From Candidatus Gastranaerophilales bacterium (GTDB lineage Bacteria > Cyanobacteriota > Vampirovibrionia > Gastranaerophilales > Gastranaerophilaceae): a DNA stretch of 60,770 nt. A program made the translations under genes and the position numbers. Of the stretch, positions 18,216-26,965 are shown in pieces; within the stretch, counting starts at the first letter, position 1, and the number at the start of each line of letters is the position of its first letter. The notes under the pieces are model-generated. The model saw only the letters and a program-made list of their open reading frames with translations. It did not search any database and had not been told where the DNA came from. Location of the stretch: positions 1-60,770 of the forward strand of contig CALUTG010000006.1 of NCBI GenBank assembly GCA_944323615.1, in the 5' to 3' direction.

Positions 18216-20084
18216 CTATCCTCCTATATAACTCAGCATAATAATATAGGCTATTATTAAGCAGCTTAAAATTAAAGTAACAATAATAAACGCATAAGCA
18301 TTATACCTCTGAATATTTCCGCTCTGCGCTTTCATATCCAGACGTGAAAGTCTCTTTGCGGTAACAGCAATAAGCCTTACCGTTCCATCCATAAATTCTT
18401 TTTCTATTAAACCAACAAGCTTAACCGGAATTTTAGAACAAAATACAACCGGTCTGTAGTTTGAAAGAACATTAGTTTCAAACTTATTAAGCATACCGGT
18501 AAAATTATGATATAGTTTAACTACGGTCTCAGAATAAAACTTATCCAGATAAAATCCATTATAAGAAAGCGGATAAAGAACCGGAACCTTCCAAAAAGCA
18601 TTTTTTACATAAAGAATATAAACCACAACCCAAGCAGTCAACGCTGACCAGAAAGGTTCTGCAACTTTGTATTCAAAATGACTTCTAAGATACCAGTATA
18701 AGCCTATATTCATTAAAATAAGAAGAATATAAGATGTAAGCTTAATCTTGTCAGGCATTGATTTTACAAGTCCGTATTCATGCGCTATAACAAGAGCAAT
18801 TCTTGTAATATAAAAAGCTGTAAGAAAAGCAATAACACAGAATAATACAGCAAGAACAGTGTTTCCGCCGTCCAATCCCGCATAAATCATCTCTTTTGCA
18901 GCCATGCCGGAAATAAACAAACCTGAGAGCGATAAACCGCCAAGAAGAAACAGTATAAAATTCCAATAATTCCAACACTCTTCTTTATCCGGAAGAGTCA
19001 GGAAAAGAAGTGTTTTTATAAAAGCATGTGCCGCAAAAAACGCCACAGCAGCCTTAATATTTAACATCCCTACAGCAAAAAACATTAATCCTAATTGGGC
19101 AGAAGTTGAATAAGCAAGGACTTTCTTAGGATGATTTTGGCTGGAAGCACAGAGCGAACAAATTAATGCAGTAAGAATACCGATTACGCTTATAATTTTC
19201 AGCGTGATTCCTGCAAGGGTGAAAAACGGCAGAAGCCTTAAAAGAATAAATACACCGGCTGCAACCATTGTTGCAGAATGCAACAGTGCGCTGACCGGAA
19301 GCTTAGCCTCCATAGCATCCTGAAGCCAGGTATAAAACGGAACCTGAGCAGACTTAACAGCAGCTGCAATTATAAACAAACCGCAAATTAGCAGAAATAG
19401 CGGAGTTGAAGTATAAGCATAAAGGATTGTTGAAATAACATTCATATCCGTAAACGAAAGAGAGCCGAGACTTGCATTTCCGGAATAAGAATACAAAAAG
19501 TATGAACACATAATAATTCCGGAAATTAAAGCTGTATCTCCGATTCTGTTTATTATAAACACTTTTTTAGAAGCCTCAGATTTTTCTTTTTTCCCGTACT
19601 CAAACCCGATAAGAAGATAAGATACAACACTTACCAATTCCCAGAAAAAATACGTCTGAAAAAGGTTCGGGCTGAATAAAAGTCCCGCCATGGAAAAATT
19701 AAAAAGATTAAGAAAAGCAAAAAACCTGTAACTTTTCTTTTCATCTCTCATATACGAAACAGAGAAAAGCTGAACAATGAAGCTGACTACAAAAAGCACC
19801 AGCGCAAAAATTAAGGCCGCTCTATCTGCATGAATCCCCATATTGATTACAAAATCATCTATTTTTAAGAACGGAATCTCGTTTTCAAGGATTCTACCCG
19901 CATCAAGCTTCCATAATGCACTGCCGCAAAGCATTGCTCCCATAAAAGATGAAAACAATGTAAGAACATAAATCACACCCTTGTTTACGTAAACAGAGAA
20001 AAACCTTCCAAGCATGATTATTAAAAATAACCATAACGGAAGAAGTAAGACTAAATATATGTTATCTAAGATTAAATCAGCCAA
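18216..20084 (-). CDS. nuoL: Complex I subunit NuoL (distal pumping subunit)
   Basis: At 622 aa it has the length needed for the extra C-terminal lateral helix that distinguishes NuoL. Motifs: FFWELVSVVSYLLIGFEY, KSAQVPFYTWLQDAMEAKLPVSALLHSATMVAAG, and KKVLAYSTSAQLGLM. The start is TTG (minus strand), supported by CGGAGAT eight bases upstream and by the two-base distance from the nuoK stop. A long C-terminal part (about 480-600) has no counterpart in NuoM or NuoN, as expected. Confidence 0.95.
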   Translation of the reverse strand: MADLILDNIYLVLLLPLWLFLIIMLGRFFSVYVNKGVIYVLTLFSSFMGAMLCGSALWKLDAGRILENEIPFLKIDDFVINMGIHADRAALIFALVLFVVSFIVQLFSVSYMRDEKKSYRFFAFLNLFNFSMAGLLFSPNLFQTYFFWELVSVVSYLLIGFEYGKKEKSEASKKVFIINRIGDTALISGIIMCSYFLYSYSGNASLGSLSFTDMNVISTILYAYTSTPLFLLICGLFIIAAAVKSAQVPFYTWLQDAMEAKLPVSALLHSATMVAAGVFILLRLLPFFTLAGITLKIISVIGILTALICSLCASSQNHPKKVLAYSTSAQLGLMFFAVGMLNIKAAVAFFAAHAFIKTLLFLTLPDKEECWNYWNFILFLLGGLSLSGLFISGMAAKEMIYAGLDGGNTVLAVLFCVIAFLTAFYITRIALVIAHEYGLVKSMPDKIKLTSYILLILMNIGLYWYLRSHFEYKVAEPFWSALTAWVVVYILYVKNAFWKVPVLYPLSYNGFYLDKFYSETVVKLYHNFTGMLNKFETNVLSNYRPVVFCSKIPVKLVGLIEKEFMDGTVRLIAVTAKRLSRLDMKAQSGNIQRYNAYAFIIVTLILSCLIIAYIIMLSYIGG

Positions 20085-20086
20085 AG

Positions 20087-20395
20087 TTAAAGATCTCCGT
20101 ATTTTTCAATATTTTCAGATTGCTTTTTATTGTACATTAAATAGAAAATATAAAGCGCAACAGCAAGTTCCACAGCCCCGATAGCTACATAAAACAATGC
20201 CATTATATAACCGTCAAACTTAGGTGTATCACAATAAGTTGCAAAGGTAACAAAATTAATATTTACCCCTGTCAGAATAAACTCTATTGATATAAGCACC
20301 TTAATCACATGTTTGGAAATAATAGACCCCGCAAGCCCGATTACAAAGAGAGCCAGCCCCAAAAACAGGTAATGATAAACCGTAATTTCACCCAT
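20087..20395 (-). CDS. nuoK: Complex I subunit NuoK
   Basis: A 102-aa protein with three membrane helices. GLAGSIISKHVIKVLISIEFILTGVNINFV matches the NuoK pattern, with one of the two conserved membrane glutamates in IEF and the other in GAVELAVAL. It is part of the E-channel linking quinone chemistry to the pumps. One base separates it from nuoJ. Confidence 0.95.
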   Translation of the reverse strand: MGEITVYHYLFLGLALFVIGLAGSIISKHVIKVLISIEFILTGVNINFVTFATYCDTPKFDGYIMALFYVAIGAVELAVALYIFYLMYNKKQSENIEKYGDL

Positions 20396-20396
20396 A

Positions 20397-20933
20397 TCAG
20401 CTTCTCTCCTTTCTTTTAAACATCGTAAGTCCTACAGCTATTATCGTCAGAATAAGAGATACAAGTTCAAATGCCCAGACATATCTGATAAAAATTCCTG
20501 ATGCAAAAGAACCTATAACCTCCAGAGAATTTGTCTCCTCAGGAAGCGCGTATGTAAAACTGTCCGGCAAGATAACAAATGAAGTCATTAAAAGATATAT
20601 TATAGCCAGAATAAATACTCCTCCTGTCAGAATCACAAGATACTTAAGGTAAGAACTTTTTTCTTTCTTTTCTTCAACCGATTCTTTTTTGAGATTGGTA
20701 AACATAACCGCAACCCCTAATATTACCGGAACGGCAACCCCATATACAGCTATTTGTATAACAGCATTGTATTCAGATCCGAGAACATAAAAGAACATCC
20801 CCGCAAGAAAAAACACTGCTACGGCCGCAAGAAGCGAATGCATAATATTTTTAAGATATATTGTAAGAATCCCGCACAGAATCATTACAATCGCTGCCGG
20901 ATAAAACACTATCGGGTTCTCAATTCCGTTCAT
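20397..20933 (-). CDS. nuoJ: Complex I subunit NuoJ
   Basis: A membrane subunit of about 178 aa with five predicted helices, including LKNIMHSLLAAVAVFFLAGMFFYVLGSEYNAVIQIAVYGVAV, the standard NuoJ TM3 region with its Tyr/Gly bend and the QI.VYVGAV-like motif (here QIAVYGVAV). The frame begins at a TTG at 20945, but GGAGG lies five bases before the ATG at 20933, which I take as the start. It overlaps nuoI by 14 bases. Confidence 0.92.
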   Translation of the reverse strand: MNGIENPIVFYPAAIVMILCGILTIYLKNIMHSLLAAVAVFFLAGMFFYVLGSEYNAVIQIAVYGVAVPVILGVAVMFTNLKKESVEEKKEKSSYLKYLVILTGGVFILAIIYLLMTSFVILPDSFTYALPEETNSLEVIGSFASGIFIRYVWAFELVSLILTIIAVGLTMFKRKERS

Positions 20934-21291
20934 CAGCACCTCCAATAGGATAGTTTAGAATAAGATTTTTTCTATCGCTCAGAGCAAGTTCATATTCTTT
21001 TGACATTTTAATAGCTCCATGAGGGCAATAGAAAGTGCAGTTTCCGCAAAAAATACATTTTTTTAAATCTATTTTGAAACAGTTATTTTCTCTATCTATT
21101 TTAATAGCACCGGAAGGGCAGACTCTCAGACAGACTCCGCAGCCTTTGCAGTTTTCAACAACAGGTTTTCCGCGGAAATTTTCAGGCGGAGTAATCTTTT
21201 TTTCCGGATATTCTAAAGTTACCGGTCTTTTAAACAGGTGTTTAAATACAACAAACATACTTAATAAGAGGTATCCTATCTTTTTAAACAT
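20920..21291 (-). CDS. nuoI: Complex I subunit NuoI, 2x[4Fe-4S] ferredoxin-like
   Basis: A short NuoI of 123 aa (family often 150-180) with both cluster motifs intact: CKGCGVCLRVCP and CIFCGNCTFYCP. These ligate N6a and N6b, which carry electrons to NuoB. An amphipathic N-terminus (FKKIGYLLLSMFVVFKHLF) anchors it. GGAGGCGG precedes the ATG. With no NuoE, F or G, this subunit is likely near the entry point for a reduced ferredoxin-like donor. Confidence 0.94.
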   Translation of the reverse strand: MFKKIGYLLLSMFVVFKHLFKRPVTLEYPEKKITPPENFRGKPVVENCKGCGVCLRVCPSGAIKIDRENNCFKIDLKKCIFCGNCTFYCPHGAIKMSKEYELALSDRKNLILNYPIGGADERN

Positions 21292-22381
21292 AGCCGCCTC
21301 CTGTTAAGTACTTCAAAACCACCATCAAAAACAGATTCAGAATTGATACCGGAAGCAAAACCGCCCAGGAAAACTTAAGCAAATCAAACTGTGCCATTCT
21401 AGGGAAAGTTGCTCTTATCCAGATAACAACAAAGATTATAAGAAACGTTTTTGCAAATAACCAGAAAGCCTGTTCAAAGTAAATAATAATCCAGCTTACA
21501 TCAGGCGGGAATATTATCGGACTTAAATACTTGCCAAAAGGAGATAAAAATCCTCCCAGAAAGAGTACCGCAAGGAGCATAGAGTTTGCAAAAAGCATAG
21601 CATATTCACTTAAATAAAATATTGCAAACCTCATGCCGGAATATTCCGTATTATATCCGCAAATCAGTTCACTTTCAGCTTCCGGAAGGTCAAAAGGACA
21701 GCGGTTTAGTTCCGCAATAACGCAGATAAACATAATTACAAACCCGATAATACACGGGATTCCAAACCAGCCTAAAATCCCGCCCCCTGAACTCTGGGCG
21801 TAAATTATCTGGGTAAGGTTTAAAGAAGATCCCAGCACAGCAACCGATAAAATTACAAATGCCATAGGAAGTTCATACGCCAGAATCTGCGCAACACTTC
21901 TCATAGAACCAAAAAGTGAATACTTATTATTACTTGCCCAGCCTGCCAACAATATGCTTAAAACCGGCAGAGCACCGATTACAATAAAGATTAAAAGATT
22001 AGTCTGAAAGTTCATAAAAGTAAACTCGGAACTGTATGGAATCAACCCCAGAGCAATCATTACCGGAACAAATATAACGACAGGCGCAAGATTAAATAAA
22101 AACCTATCCGCACCCTTAGGTGTAATATTTTCTTTACACAAAAGTTTAAAAGCATCCGCCAGAGTCTGTAAAATTCCCCACAATCCGACTCTATTAGGAC
22201 CTTTCCTTTGAGTAAACCAGCCCAGAAGCTTTCTTTCAAACAAAACCAGAGCCAGTACAACAACAAGCAGCGCGCAAAAGATAATACAGCATGGAATAAC
22301 ATAAAAAGTTAAATCCCCAAAAAGCTGCGGAATATTATGTTTTGCAAGAAATTCTATATACAAAAAATACAGATAATTCAC
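21284..22381 (-). CDS. nuoH: Complex I subunit NuoH
   Basis: A 365-aa, eight-helix membrane subunit forming much of the quinone site. Visible motifs: ERKLLGWFTQRKGPNRVGLWGILQTLADAFKLLCKE, then ELNRCPFDLPEAESELICGYNTEYSGMRFA. The start is GTG overlapping the nuoD stop by one base (TAGTG), with GGAGGTG upstream. Confidence 0.96.
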   Translation of the reverse strand: MNYLYFLYIEFLAKHNIPQLFGDLTFYVIPCCIIFCALLVVVLALVLFERKLLGWFTQRKGPNRVGLWGILQTLADAFKLLCKENITPKGADRFLFNLAPVVIFVPVMIALGLIPYSSEFTFMNFQTNLLIFIVIGALPVLSILLAGWASNNKYSLFGSMRSVAQILAYELPMAFVILSVAVLGSSLNLTQIIYAQSSGGGILGWFGIPCIIGFVIMFICVIAELNRCPFDLPEAESELICGYNTEYSGMRFAIFYLSEYAMLFANSMLLAVLFLGGFLSPFGKYLSPIIFPPDVSWIIIYFEQAFWLFAKTFLIIFVVIWIRATFPRMAQFDLLKFSWAVLLPVSILNLFLMVVLKYLTGGGYV

Positions 22382-23466
22382 TACTTATCCACCTCCGGTA
22401 AGATTATATCCAAAGAGCCGCTTATTGCTATTGCATCGTTCAGGTAAGCTCCCTTTAATATTTTACGTAAAAGATTAACTGAATAATATGACCCCGTTCT
22501 CCATTTTAAACGGTAAGGAGATTTCTCTTCGGTTGATTTAATATAAATAGAAGCTAATCCGCGGGGAGCCTCGATTTCTTGAATATACTCTCCTTCAGGT
22601 AGGGTAAGATTAAGAGGGTTTACAAGCTTTTGCTCCAGCTCTTTTTCGGATTCCAGAACCTTAAGAGTCTGTTTTATTATATTTATACTCTCTTTTATCT
22701 CCAAAACCCTCGCCTTATATCTGCTCCAAGAGTCCGCTCCGTCTAAAACCACCGGATTAAAATCTATTCTCTCATAAAGATAATCTTTTACCCTAAAATC
22801 CAGATTTACCCCGCTCGCTCTTAAATTTACCCCCGTAATTCCAAAATTAAAAGCAGTTTCTTTATCCAAGACACCTTTACCCTTTGTTCTCTGGACAAAA
22901 ATAGGATTTTCAGTTATCAAAGCTTCATAATCCTTAACCTTATCCGGCAGAATATTAATAATATTTTCCACATCCTCAAGTGAAAAAATATCTCTCCTTA
23001 CACCGCCAAAAACAAAGTAATTATTCATCATCCTCTGGCCGGTAATTTTTTCAAAATATTTGAGAATAACCTCTCGTTCTCTAAACGCATAGAAAAACGG
23101 AGAAACAGCGCCCAAATCCATCAAAAAAGCTCCAATCCAGAGAAGGTGTGATGCGATTCTGTTAAGCTCCAATAACATAACCCTGATTGCTTTTACTCTT
23201 TTTGAAAGCTCAACCCCAAGCGCTTTTTCAACAGTTCTGCAAAGGAGTTCCGAATAGAAAAACCCCGCAAGATAATCAATTCTGTCCACAAGGGGTAAAT
23301 ATTGGATATAAGAAAGCTTTTCCGCCATCTTTTCCATCCCGCGGTGAAGATAGCCAATATCAGGTTCGCAGGAGATTATTTTTTCTCCCTCCAGCTCAAG
23401 AATAAGTCTCAAAACCCCGTGAGTTGAAGGGTGTTGAGGCCCAAGATTTAATTTGAGCTTACTCAT
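22381..23466 (-). CDS. nuoD: Complex I subunit NuoD
   Basis: A 361-aa 49-kDa-type subunit lining the quinone cavity. N-terminal GPQHPSTHGVLRL includes the conserved quinone-site His; CEPDIGYLHRGMEK and the closing SGSLDIILPEVDK are standard. The [NiFe]-hydrogenase cysteines are absent, so this is a true complex I subunit rather than a group 4 hydrogenase. It overlaps nuoC by eight bases and is separate from it (no NuoCD fusion). Confidence 0.95.
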   Translation of the reverse strand: MSKLKLNLGPQHPSTHGVLRLILELEGEKIISCEPDIGYLHRGMEKMAEKLSYIQYLPLVDRIDYLAGFFYSELLCRTVEKALGVELSKRVKAIRVMLLELNRIASHLLWIGAFLMDLGAVSPFFYAFREREVILKYFEKITGQRMMNNYFVFGGVRRDIFSLEDVENIINILPDKVKDYEALITENPIFVQRTKGKGVLDKETAFNFGITGVNLRASGVNLDFRVKDYLYERIDFNPVVLDGADSWSRYKARVLEIKESINIIKQTLKVLESEKELEQKLVNPLNLTLPEGEYIQEIEAPRGLASIYIKSTEEKSPYRLKWRTGSYYSVNLLRKILKGAYLNDAIAISGSLDIILPEVDK

Positions 23467-23881
23467 TCCAGTTCAACCTCTCGTCATCTTCTTTATAATC
23501 TTTTCTTAAAGGATGGCCTTTCCAGTATTCAGGCATATAAAGTCTTTTTAGTTCAGGATTGCCAATAAACTTGACTCCGAAAAGATCAAAGATTTCTTTC
23601 TCATCAGCAACAGCTGATTCAAAAATTGATGAGATACTTTCCGCTTCATCTTGAACATTGATTGAAATTAATAAATCTTCTTCATCCTCCAGAGAAAAAA
23701 GACGGTAAGTAAGCTCAACATTCCCGTCTCCGTTATCTGAAGCTATTATCTCTTTCAGCATCTCAAAATGGTAATTTGTTTTAATAAATTCAATTGTTTT
23801 TAAAAGGTCTGAATTTATAACAATTTTTTCCCCTTCTAATCTGCAATCTTTAAATATATTTTGAAACTCTGTCCAGTTCAT
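23459..23881 (-). CDS. nuoC: Complex I subunit NuoC
   Basis: A 140-aa 30-kDa-type subunit. The C-terminal signature ADEKEIFDLFGVKFIGNPELKRLYMPEYWKGHPLRKDY is complete. The N-terminus is shorter than in most bacteria. It overlaps nuoD by eight bases and lies 32 bases after nuoB. Confidence 0.92.
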   Translation of the reverse strand: MNWTEFQNIFKDCRLEGEKIVINSDLLKTIEFIKTNYHFEMLKEIIASDNGDGNVELTYRLFSLEDEEDLLISINVQDEAESISSIFESAVADEKEIFDLFGVKFIGNPELKRLYMPEYWKGHPLRKDYKEDDERLNWNE

Positions 23882-23913
23882 TTAGCACCTGCCCTCATAT
23901 ATTAATAATACTT

Positions 23914-24477
23914 TTAGTTTTCCAAAACTCCTAATTTTGTTACATTAAATTCATCTGTCAGTAAACCGCAGGATTCAGTTAGATTAGAAGTATGCTTATT
24001 TGTAAATTTTTTCCTCTCAAGAATAGATTCTTTTCTAATTTCTTTTTGGAGTTTCCTTATCGCATCCAACAAAGATTCCGGTTTAGGCGGACACATCGGA
24101 AGATAAATATCTACAGGAATAATTTTATCAATTCCTTTTATAACAGAATACGAGGTATCAGCAAACATACCACCCCCGCATGTGCATGCCCCCATTGCTA
24201 TAACATATTTTGGCTCCGGCATCTGTTCATACAATCTTAAAAGCGCAGGCGCCATCTTGTGAGTAATAGTTCCGGCACAAATCAACAAGTCAGCCTGCCT
24301 CGGTGAACCGCGAAAAACTTCCGAGCCAAAACGCGCAATATCGTTATTAGAAGCTACTGTCTGCATCATTTCTATTCCACAACACGATGTAGCAAAAGTG
24401 AGCGGCCACAGGGAATTTGCTCTGCTCCAGTTCAAAATATAATCAATTGAGGTTACTATAACATTCACTATATCCAC
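23914..24477 (-). CDS. nuoB: Complex I subunit NuoB, N2 cluster
   Basis: A 187-aa subunit carrying the terminal N2 [4Fe-4S] cluster. The four expected cysteines are seen: the tandem pair in [11 protein letters not shown], one in [12 protein letters not shown] and one in [11 protein letters not shown]. The usual PGCPPRPE is PMCPPKPE here. The C-terminal 40 residues are an unconserved tail. It overlaps nuoA by ten bases. Confidence 0.95.
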   Translation of the reverse strand: MDIVNVIVTSIDYILNWSRANSLWPLTFATSCCGIEMMQTVASNNDIARFGSEVFRGSPRQADLLICAGTITHKMAPALLRLYEQMPEPKYVIAMGACTCGGGMFADTSYSVIKGIDKIIPVDIYLPMCPPKPESLLDAIRKLQKEIRKESILERKKFTNKHTSNLTESCGLLTDEFNVTKLGVLEN

Positions 24478-24821
24478 CTCAACATTTTCTTTTTAATTAC
24501 AAAAAATAAACCCAGAAGCAGCAGCCCCACAAAAACAAAAGCTTCTATAACCGCAAACATTCCCAGAGAATCCAGTTTAACTGCAAACGGATAAAGAAAA
24601 ATAGTTTCTATATCAAAAATCAGAAACAAAATAGCATAATTAAAATATTTTACATCAAATTTGATTCTTGCATCATTAAAAGGCTCCAGTCCGCATTCAT
24701 ATGTACTTTCTTTTACTTCTGATTTTCTTCTGTACTGACAAATAAACCCCGCTAAAATCATAGCTATTGCTAATAAAGCAGAGAGAACTATAAAAATAGA
24801 AACACAAATAAGTTCTTTCAA
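24468..24821 (-). CDS. nuoA: Complex I subunit NuoA
   Basis: The first gene of the nuo operon: 117 aa, three membrane helices, with the conserved loop [20 protein letters not shown] and [13 protein letters not shown]. The start is TTG, chosen because GAGGAG lies seven bases upstream. A minus-strand TATAAT at 24880-24875 lies 53 bases upstream and may be the operon -10. Confidence 0.93.
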   Translation of the reverse strand: MKELICVSIFIVLSALLAIAMILAGFICQYRRKSEVKESTYECGLEPFNDARIKFDVKYFNYAILFLIFDIETIFLYPFAVKLDSLGMFAVIEAFVFVGLLLLGLFFVIKKKMLRWI

Positions 24822-24898
24822 AAATTTCTCCTCATGAATGTTTTACTAAAAAAATTTTCTGTTACAATAGAATTATTATACAACATTATGATGAATTT

Positions 24899-25549
24899 AT
24901 GCGACAACCTTCTATAATTTTATTAATTACAATTTTAATATTGTTTTTAAACCTTCCGGCACAATGCGCTGTACAAGGAAAGGTAGATTATGCTCCGCAA
25001 ATCGACTATTCACAGCTTACGGAAGACGATCTTGAACAAAAAGCAAAGGCATACTATTTTCTTGCTATGCAAAACGAATCCGATACTATTACGAATGAAA
25101 CAACAAAAGCCCTTAATATGTACCGTGCTTTACAGAAGATAGACCCGAAAAATGAAGCCTATTGTGTCAAACTCGGAGCTCTGTATGATAAACTTAATCA
25201 GGATAAATACGCAAAGGAAAATTTTTCCAGAGCAATAAGTATAAATTCTACCAACCCTGAACCATATTTTTATTTCGGCGAATATTACTACAAACACTGT
25301 GAATTCAGAAAAGCCTTTAAATATTATAAGAAGGCTTACGAAAGAGGATATATGGTTCACTATGACACCCTTTGCAGAATGGGGGATATATCCGCAAAAT
25401 TCGGCGACACAAGATGTGCAGTCATATACTTTGAAGCCGCATACCAGCTTAATCCAAATCCCGAACTGCAAAAAGCTATAACCTTTTTTAAAGGTAAAGA
25501 CGCAGAGAACCATCTTTTCAATTCTAACACCAGAATTAGAACAAAATAA
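24899..25549 (+). CDS. Secreted TPR protein
   Basis: A 216-aa protein with a signal peptide (LLITILILFLNLPAQCA, cleavage near residue 23) and about three to four TPR-type helix pairs from residue 50 (for example ALNMYRALQKIDPKNEAYCVKLGALYDKLNQ and PEPYFYFGEYYYKHCEFRKAFKYYKKAYERG). It is probably a periplasmic or envelope adaptor; its partner is unknown. It is divergent from nuoA. A TATGAT box ends six bases before the ATG and no Shine-Dalgarno site is visible, consistent with a leaderless start, though the -35 is weak. Confidence 0.75.
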   Translation: MRQPSIILLITILILFLNLPAQCAVQGKVDYAPQIDYSQLTEDDLEQKAKAYYFLAMQNESDTITNETTKALNMYRALQKIDPKNEAYCVKLGALYDKLNQDKYAKENFSRAISINSTNPEPYFYFGEYYYKHCEFRKAFKYYKKAYERGYMVHYDTLCRMGDISAKFGDTRCAVIYFEAAYQLNPNPELQKAITFFKGKDAENHLFNSNTRIRTK

Positions 25550-25592
25550 GGCTGCAAAGCATAATCCGACGGTTTAGTGCACAACTTTTCTT

Positions 25593-25919
25593 TTAAAGAG
25601 ATCTTTTAGAGTGCTTATATAATTCAAAGAACATATCGTATGCATCATCCAGGTATTCTTCCATTCTTTCACATAGTGATGCTACAGCCTCTGCATTCAA
25701 GCCGTTATTATTTTTTATTAAAACGGAATCGATTGTTTTTCTAACCCCGTTATTTGTTTCAACAAAATCATAACCTAACGCAGTGAAATTATTTAACGGA
25801 TCACCTTGATATTTACAAATTAATTTTTGCCCGGCTTTTGGACCTGAAATAACCATCTGCCTTATATTATTAGGAACTTTACCATTAAAATTTACAGAAA
25901 ATGTTTTAGAAATATTCAT
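25593..25919 (-). CDS. Small protein with NF-type N-terminus, unknown function
   Basis: The start is placed at the ATG at 25919 (MNISKTFSVNFNGK) because AAAGGTGG lies just upstream; the frame runs 20 codons further with no support. The 108-aa product has no signal peptide. The C-terminal half is helical and acidic (LCERMEEYLDDAYDMFFELYKH). The N-terminal SVNFNGK resembles INFREN of the gene at 32669 and PSFKARL at 50650. I do not recognise the family. Confidence 0.6.
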   Translation of the reverse strand: MNISKTFSVNFNGKVPNNIRQMVISGPKAGQKLICKYQGDPLNNFTALGYDFVETNNGVRKTIDSVLIKNNNGLNAEAVASLCERMEEYLDDAYDMFFELYKHSKRSL

Positions 25920-26008
25920 TTTTACCACCTTTCTTTCCTTTAGAAAACACGAAAAAAAAATATTTGCTACTTTAATCAAACCCGTCTGATTCTTTCATTT
26001 TTCTGATG

Positions 26009-26020
26009 TATAATAATTTT
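26009..26020 (+). promoter_or_regulatory. -10 box six bases before the SpoIID-like start
   Basis: TATAAT (26009-26014), six bases (AATTTT), then ATG at 26021. An in-frame ATG at 26006 overlaps this box and is unlikely to be used. The -35 is poor. Confidence 0.5.
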
Positions 26021-26896
26021 ATGGGGATGAAAAGATTTTTTCTTTTGCTAATTACTCTGATAATTTTTATACAGCCGTGTTTTGCAATAAAAATAGGGCT
26101 GCAGACTAATGTCGGCAGAACCTATATAGGCTCTTCAACCCAGGCCGAAATTATTGACTGCAACACCAATAAACTTATTTTTATTATGGATCAGATGAAA
26201 GGTTACGAATTCAAACCCTACAGAAATGTTATTGCTATAAAAGTCGACGGTCAGTTTAAAAAAATAAGTTCAAATAAAATTGTTATAAAACCGCAGGATA
26301 ACGGTTATATAAGCGTTAAAAGGAAATGGTACCGCGGGAATTTTATGCTTGTAAACAGCGGGCTCGGACTAACCGTAATAAATGATATTAAAATAGAAGA
26401 ATATCTGCAGGGAGTTGTTCCGTCAGAAATGCCGTCAAGCTGGGAACATGATGCTCATAAGGCTCAAGCAATAGCCGCACGAAGTTATGCAATAGCTAAT
26501 CTCGGGAAACGTGCAAAAGACGGATACGACCTCAAAGACACTCCGGAAGATCAAGCCTATGGCGGAGCAAGCGCTGAAACTATACAAACAAATGATGCCG
26601 TTAAAGAAACCGAAGGCATAGTCCTGATTTATGACGGAAAAATTATCCCTGCATACTATTCAGCCTCAGCCGGAGGCAGAACCCGTTCCTCAGGACAGGT
26701 TTGGACTAAAGACCTTGCTTTTTTAAAATCCGTCCCGTCTTTTGATGACGGAATCAGAAAAAACGGGCATGGTGTCGGCATGAGCCAGTACGGAGCAAAC
26801 AACCTTGCTAAAAAGGGTTACAATGCCTATCAGATATTAAAATACTTCTATGCCAATATAAAGTTTGCTAAAATAAATCCAGAATACTATAAATAG
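26021..26896 (+). CDS. SpoIID/LytB-domain protein (peptidoglycan lytic enzyme type)
   Basis: About 291 aa with a signal peptide (FFLLLITLIIFIQPCFA). The SpoIID domain covers about 115-285: GVVPSEMPSSWEHDAHKAQAIAARSYA with the catalytic-type Glu, then EDQAYGG, YYSASAGGRT and GHGVGMSQYGA. Family members cleave the glycan strand of denuded peptidoglycan or activate amidases. Cyanobacteria and many non-sporulating diderms carry such genes, so sporulation is not implied. The start could also be the ATG at 26027. Confidence 0.85.
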   Translation: MGMKRFFLLLITLIIFIQPCFAIKIGLQTNVGRTYIGSSTQAEIIDCNTNKLIFIMDQMKGYEFKPYRNVIAIKVDGQFKKISSNKIVIKPQDNGYISVKRKWYRGNFMLVNSGLGLTVINDIKIEEYLQGVVPSEMPSSWEHDAHKAQAIAARSYAIANLGKRAKDGYDLKDTPEDQAYGGASAETIQTNDAVKETEGIVLIYDGKIIPAYYSASAGGRTRSSGQVWTKDLAFLKSVPSFDDGIRKNGHGVGMSQYGANNLAKKGYNAYQILKYFYANIKFAKINPEYYK

Positions 26897-26965
26897 GGTA
26901 AAGTATAGGGGTAAAGTATAGAGATAAAGGAAAAAATTGAAAGCAGAAAAACAAAGGAATAAAAA

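Noticed and set aside
20920-20945. nuoJ start at TTG 20945
   Set aside because: GGAGG lies within that extension and is properly spaced for the ATG at 20933.
22381-23466. NuoD as a group 4 [NiFe] hydrogenase large subunit
   Set aside because: The paired CxxC nickel ligands are missing and the complex I His and C-terminal EVDK are present.
26021-26896. Evidence for sporulation from the SpoIID-like gene
   Set aside because: SpoIID/LytB domains are common in non-sporulating bacteria, including cyanobacteria, and no other sporulation gene is present.
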